DNA from: Thermoanaerobaculum sp964488355
GTDB taxonomy: Bacteria > Acidobacteriota > Thermoanaerobaculia > Thermoanaerobaculales > Thermoanaerobaculaceae
Length of the DNA stretch: 64,000 bases
Assembly (NCBI GenBank): GCA_964488355.1
Contig: CAZAUJ010000004.1
Coordinates: 119,554 to 183,553 of the forward strand
Direction: 5' to 3'
In this document: positions 60,670-64,000 of the stretch, piece by piece
Layout of the letters: the number at the start of each line of letters is the position of its first letter
How positions within the stretch are numbered: the stretch's first letter is position 1
Position numbers and translations under genes: made by a program
The notes under the pieces: model-generated
The model's database searches: none
Told to the model about the DNA's origin: nothing
Seen by the model: only the letters and a program-made list of their open reading frames with translations

Positions 60670-63072
60670 CTAAAGCTTGCTGGTGAGGCCAACGTAGAAA
60701 TGGCGGGTTGCCGCGGGTATGAACTGCGGCCCATCGTCCACGTAGCCAAAGGCAGTATAACGGCGATCCAGCAAGTTGTTCACCCGCAGCTCGGCTGTGA
60801 GGCTTTCCAAACCCAGCGCTTTGGCCAGGGAAGCAGGCGCGGCGCGCCGCAGGCTCAGGTCCAACACCGCATAGCCAGGGTTGGCCAGGCTCACATAACC
60901 GGGCTGCTGACGGGCCTCCGGGTTCTTGCGGTTGTCCTCGGTGTTGTCCAGGTAAAAGCGGCCCACCGCGCGCAGGCTGAGGGCCAGCTGGAATCCGGAC
61001 AGCTGGCTGCGAGCCGTGAGCAGCAACAGCGTGTCCGGGTAGCCGGCAATGCGGTTGCCATCGTAGGAGGTGACCGAGCCATCGTAGCCGTACTCCCGGT
61101 AACGGGTGAAGGCGTTGCGGGAGAGCGTCAAGGCCGCATCCAAGCTCAGGCGCTCGTGGGGCGACCAGCTCCCTTCCAGCTCCAGGCCTTTGTGGATGGA
61201 GCGGGCACCGTTACCGTAAATAGGCACGCCGCTGTCGTCCAAGGCGCCAGCCCAGACGATCTCGTTGGCAAAGCGCATGTAAAAGGCATTCACCCGTGCG
61301 CGCCAGCCCTGGCCCCGGTACGCCCAACCAGCTTCCCAGTCCCACACGTCCTCTGGATCCAGGTACGCGCGGGTGCCGTAGTAGTCCTGCGGATCGTAAA
61401 GCTGGCGGAAGTTGGGCTCACGCATGCCGCGGGCCACGTTGACGTAGGCCTCGCTGGCCTCCCCCAGGCGGTAGACCAAGCCTGCCTGCGGCAGCAGAAA
61501 ATCGAAGTTGTCGCGGAAGCTCACGCCCTTGAGCCGGTCCTTATCCAGCTCGTACTGATGATGGGTGAAGCCCAGCCCTGCTACCGCCCGCAGCGAGGGG
61601 GAAAGCTCGTACGCCAGCTTCACCCGCGCCGTGGCGGTGGCCTTTTGCACCTGGTAGTCGTAGTAGCGGCGGTTGGGTGGCACCCCCGGGGGGTAATACT
61701 GGGCCCACGTTACCTGGCCGAAATGGTGGCCCTGGTGCCAGCGCAGCTCGCCGGCCAGCTCCCAGCTCCAGCGCTCTCCGGAATAGCGCAGCGTGGGTAC
61801 CCAGCCCGCGTCCCACTCGTCCACCGTGCGCCGACGCACCAAATCGGTGCGGCGGATCACGCTGCCATCAGGGAGCGTGATGTTGGGCAGGTTGTACTCC
61901 ACCAGCTTGCGGTTTGCCTTGAACTGGTCGAAGTAGCCATCGCCCTGGAACAGGTAGAACGTCTGCGCCAGCTCCAGCTGCGGCGACAACGCCACCTCAG
62001 AAATCAGCTGGAAATGGGGCTGGTAAAAATTGTCAAGCTCGCCAGGATAGGTGAGGGGGTTGAAACGGCGATCGCGAGCCTCGTCCCCGGTGAGGCCGCC
62101 TTTGAGTACGGACTTGGGAATTCCGTAGTAGGCCAAGTGCGTTTGCTCCGGGCCACCGAAAAGCACCAGGCGCAGGCGCGAGCGCTCACCGAAACGCGCC
62201 AGCGAAAGGAAGTAGTTCCACATGTCCACCCAGGACTGGTCGCGATAGCCGTCGGTGGTGATCTTGGAAAACCGTGCGGTCAGGGCCCAGCGCCCGTCCA
62301 GCAACCCCGAATCGTACCGCGCCATCAGGCGGCGGGTACTGTAGGAGCCCACTCCCAGGTGGAGGGAGAAGCTAGGTTGGAGGTTGGGAGGTGCGGTGGT
62401 GATGTCTGCCGCTCCACCCATGCCCGAAAGGCCAAAAACCCCCCGCTGTACCTGAATGTCCCCGGCTGTAGCGAGGAAATCTGCCAGGTCAATGAAGAAC
62501 AGCTCGCCCGATTCCGCATCGTTAAGGGGGGCGCCGTTCAGGCTCACGCGCGTGCGGGCCTGGCCAAATCCGCGGATGGTGAAGTAGCTATAGCCGATAC
62601 CGTGGCCGTTATCGTTGTAGGCGTAAAAACCCGGGACCGTGCTGGCCAACAGCATGGCCGGGTCCTGCCCGAAGTACGTTTCCGCAACTCGCTCGGCGGG
62701 TACGTTGCTGAAGGTGGCGGGATCGAGGGAGGAACGGGCGCGGGAGGCGGTCACCTGCACTTCCTCCCTAAACGACACCACCGGCGCCAGCAGCACTTCT
62801 AAGGGCGGGGAAGGGAGGGTGAGGCGCTGGCGATGGGGATAAAAGCCATCCGCCACCACCTGCAGCGTAAAGGGCCCCTCGCCCGTGAAAGAAAGAGCAA
62901 AGCGCCCATCAGCGGCGGTGGTGATCCTGAGCCCCACTTCCGGTACCTCCACCGTGGCAGCTGCCACTGGCAAACCGGTTTCCTTGTTTTTTACCGCACC
63001 CTGCAGTTCAAAGGCTGCCGAGGCGTGGCTTGCAGCCAGGGCAGCGGTGAGGACCAAACCCCAAAGTCTCAT
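60670..63072 (-). CDS. TonB-dependent outer-membrane receptor, TPP-riboswitch controlled
   Basis: This 800-residue receptor has a signal peptide (MRLWGLVLTAALAASHASA). An N-terminal carboxypeptidase-regulatory-like domain (GAVKNKETGLPVAAATVEV), a TonB-box-like EEVQVTAS, a plug domain (TIRGFGQARTRVSLNGAPL) and a 22-strand-type barrel ending VNNLLDRRYTAFGY...HFYVGLTSKL follow. It should import a substrate using TonB energy. The TPP riboswitch in its leader predicts thiamin or a thiamin precursor as that substrate. ATG 63072 follows AAGGAGAG; the frame upstream runs through the riboswitch and is not coding. Confidence 0.92.
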   Translation of the reverse strand: MRLWGLVLTAALAASHASAAFELQGAVKNKETGLPVAAATVEVPEVGLRITTAADGRFALSFTGEGPFTLQVVADGFYPHRQRLTLPSPPLEVLLAPVVSFREEVQVTASRARSSLDPATFSNVPAERVAETYFGQDPAMLLASTVPGFYAYNDNGHGIGYSYFTIRGFGQARTRVSLNGAPLNDAESGELFFIDLADFLATAGDIQVQRGVFGLSGMGGAADITTAPPNLQPSFSLHLGVGSYSTRRLMARYDSGLLDGRWALTARFSKITTDGYRDQSWVDMWNYFLSLARFGERSRLRLVLFGGPEQTHLAYYGIPKSVLKGGLTGDEARDRRFNPLTYPGELDNFYQPHFQLISEVALSPQLELAQTFYLFQGDGYFDQFKANRKLVEYNLPNITLPDGSVIRRTDLVRRRTVDEWDAGWVPTLRYSGERWSWELAGELRWHQGHHFGQVTWAQYYPPGVPPNRRYYDYQVQKATATARVKLAYELSPSLRAVAGLGFTHHQYELDKDRLKGVSFRDNFDFLLPQAGLVYRLGEASEAYVNVARGMREPNFRQLYDPQDYYGTRAYLDPEDVWDWEAGWAYRGQGWRARVNAFYMRFANEIVWAGALDDSGVPIYGNGARSIHKGLELEGSWSPHERLSLDAALTLSRNAFTRYREYGYDGSVTSYDGNRIAGYPDTLLLLTARSQLSGFQLALSLRAVGRFYLDNTEDNRKNPEARQQPGYVSLANPGYAVLDLSLRRAAPASLAKALGLESLTAELRVNNLLDRRYTAFGYVDDGPQFIPAATRHFYVGLTSKL

Positions 63073-63100
63073 GTCGTCTCTCCTTTCCCCCGGGACGGCG

Positions 63101-63141
63101 TGGGAAAAGAGAAGACGAGCTGGGCCCAGCGTTCTCGTCTT
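63101..63141 (-). terminator. Riboswitch expression-platform terminator
   Basis: On the minus strand AAGACGAG (complement of 63134-63141) pairs with CTCGTCTT (complement of 63112-63119). A GC-rich inner palindrome and a CTCTTTTCCC tail follow. It lies right after the TPP aptamer and before the ribosome-binding site of the receptor gene, so thiamin pyrophosphate binding probably causes premature termination. Confidence 0.6.
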
Positions 63142-63145
63142 GGCT

Positions 63146-63260
<115 letters not shown>

Positions 63261-63294
63261 ATGCCGCGCAACCGTCTTTCAAAGATCCACCGCT

Positions 63295-63323
63295 AGTTTA
63301 TGCCCCGCGGGGAGACCGGTCAA
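63295..63323 (-). promoter_or_regulatory. Sigma70-type promoter of the TPP-riboswitch/TonB receptor transcript
   Basis: TTGACC (complement of 63318-63323) and TAAACT (complement of 63295-63300) are separated by exactly 17 bp. Transcription starting near 63288 would produce the complete riboswitch. Confidence 0.7.
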
Positions 63324-63509
63324 GTCCCGGGCTGCCAGCAGCCGTCACGCCATGCCTGGGGCCTGGCCCAGCGCCGCCTCACCCAACTGCTGGCTCTGGT
63401 CGCCAGCTCCCCACCGGGCGCTCTCCTTGCCCGCCGACTCACGCGAAACCACCCGGCGCTTGCCCTAGGGTCAGCCCTATCCGTTATATAGGACGGACGG
63501 GTTCTGCAT
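63324..63509. other. Intergenic stretch with no recognised gene
   Basis: Short frames exist on both strands but none resembles a known protein or has a convincing start. It separates the TonB receptor promoter from the truncated helicase-like gene at the right edge, and may hold decayed sequence of that gene. Confidence 0.4.
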
Positions 63510-64000
63510 ATGGGAGAAGCGACACGGTGGTGCGAAAAAAAGGAAGCGAACCAGCAGCGCCCCGTGCAATCCTGCAAGCAACAAGATAATCGACGTGCTC
63601 CCAAACCCCCGTGGAGCTGCCGACTGCCCCTGCTGGTGCGGGAGAAGAATAAAATAAAAGTTCCGCCGGCGCTCAGGGAGAGCGAAGCGCTCTTGGTGCG
63701 CGACTTGAGGGACTTCTGGGAACAGGAAAAAGACGGGATGATGGCCGGGAAAGAAGTGTACGTGCTGCGCAACCTGAGCCGCGGCAAAGGGGTGGGCTTG
63801 TTCGAAAACAGCGGCTTTTATCCCGACTTCATCCTGTGGGTGGTGGATTCTCAACGAAAGGCACAGCGCATCATCTTCGTTGAGCCGCATGGCATGTTGC
63901 AAGCCAAAGCCTATATTCACGATGAAAAGGCCCGCCTGCACGAAAGGCTGCCGCAACTGGCGCAAGATTTAGCGAAAACCAGCAACCGGACGGGAATATC
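63510..64000 (+). CDS. DEAD/DEAH helicase-restriction protein, C-terminal part, probably N-terminally truncated
   Basis: An open frame runs from ATG 63510 off the right edge. From about residue 40 it reads like the C-terminal region of large DEAD/DEAH-box helicase or type III restriction-like proteins (KIKVPPALRESEALLVRDL, VYVLRNLSRGKGVGLFENSG, FYPDFILWVVD, RIIFVEPHGM). FYPDFILW...FVEPH may be a PD-(D/E)XK-like site. The helicase motifs that should come first are absent from upstream DNA in all plus frames I checked, so this is probably a remnant or a 5'-truncated gene. The first about 30 residues are not family-like. Confidence 0.55.
   Translation, partial: MGEATRWCEKKEANQQRPVQSCKQQDNRRAPKPPWSCRLPLLVREKNKIKVPPALRESEALLVRDLRDFWEQEKDGMMAGKEVYVLRNLSRGKGVGLFENSGFYPDFILWVVDSQRKAQRIIFVEPHGMLQAKAYIHDEKARLHERLPQLAQDLAKTSNRTGI

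Noticed and set aside
60643..62802. A 719-codon open frame on the plus strand opposite the TonB receptor gene
   Set aside because: It is the antisense of a strongly supported TonB receptor in GC-rich DNA. The translated product has low-complexity His/Gln/Val-rich composition and no family resemblance.

Overview
This is a GC-rich, gene-dense bacterial chromosome segment from a Gram-negative (diderm) organism. The diderm features are an MCE lipid-transport system, a TonB-dependent receptor, an MtrB/DmsF-type outer-membrane porin, and Tat and Sec signal peptides. The protein set (tricorn protease, H+-pyrophosphatase, DUF4412 and DUF3467 proteins, group-1 P5C dehydrogenase, UMF1-type MFS, multiheme cytochromes) looks most like Acidobacteriota, possibly the Thermoanaerobaculia. 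That placement is an impression from family resemblance, not a proof. No rRNA, tRNA, CRISPR array or insertion sequence was seen.

Layout. 1-5896 (minus): a probable operon dnaB-mlaE-mlaF-mlaD-radA plus a gene cut by the left edge; the MlaD protein carries a long helical linker and a beta-rich C-terminus. 5962-8787 (plus): cysteine desulfurase, a zinc-ribbon/FHA protein and mnmA, i.e. sulfur relay for tRNA thiolation. 8805-15313 (minus): DUF3467 and three large overlapping GT2 glycosyltransferase genes. 15477-17105: pruA with a sigma70-type promoter and a terminator. 17178-19005 (minus): ECF sigma factor, double-zinc-finger anti-sigma factor and a membrane protein. 19092-19531: a NifU-C protein and DUF2905. 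19532-19932: about 400 non-coding bases with REP-like pieces and a possibly structured leader, ahead of a broken DUF4412 gene. 20618-26442: M14 peptidase, TerC, small zinc-ribbon and Smr proteins, GT2, WbuC-like cupin and CBS protein. 26472-33509: DinG-like helicase, TPR/cNMP protein, family-5 UDG, queF, NTF2-like protein and MFS. 33594-41071: H+-pyrophosphatase, thioesterase, patatin, flotillin-like protein and an unusual aminotransferase fusion. 41085-42530: a drug-type MFS.

42754-54475 is the most interesting block. It encodes a decaheme cytochrome and beta-barrel porin pair (MtrAB/DmsEF type), a triheme cytochrome, a Tat-exported molybdopterin oxidoreductase of the TtrA/SrdA/ArrA clade, its four-cluster FeS subunit, a TorD-type chaperone, a polyferredoxin, a PhnD-like binding protein, a histidine kinase and a sigma54-dependent response regulator. 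A -24/-12-like element and a 16-bp palindrome lie upstream. No NrfD-type quinol-oxidising membrane subunit is encoded here. Together this reads as a signal-responsive respiratory module wired to a trans-outer-membrane electron conduit. An ArsC gene follows convergently.

54985-63260 holds a YjbQ protein; an operon of a membrane-anchored hypothetical, a patatin-like protein lacking its nucleophile, and a tricorn-like protease; and a TonB-dependent receptor behind a TPP riboswitch, which predicts thiamin (or precursor) uptake. The right edge carries what looks like an N-terminally truncated DEAD/DEAH helicase-restriction protein.

A recurring sequence-level theme is a TANNNT box exactly 6-7 nt before the start codon at nine genes, which suggests frequent leaderless transcription.
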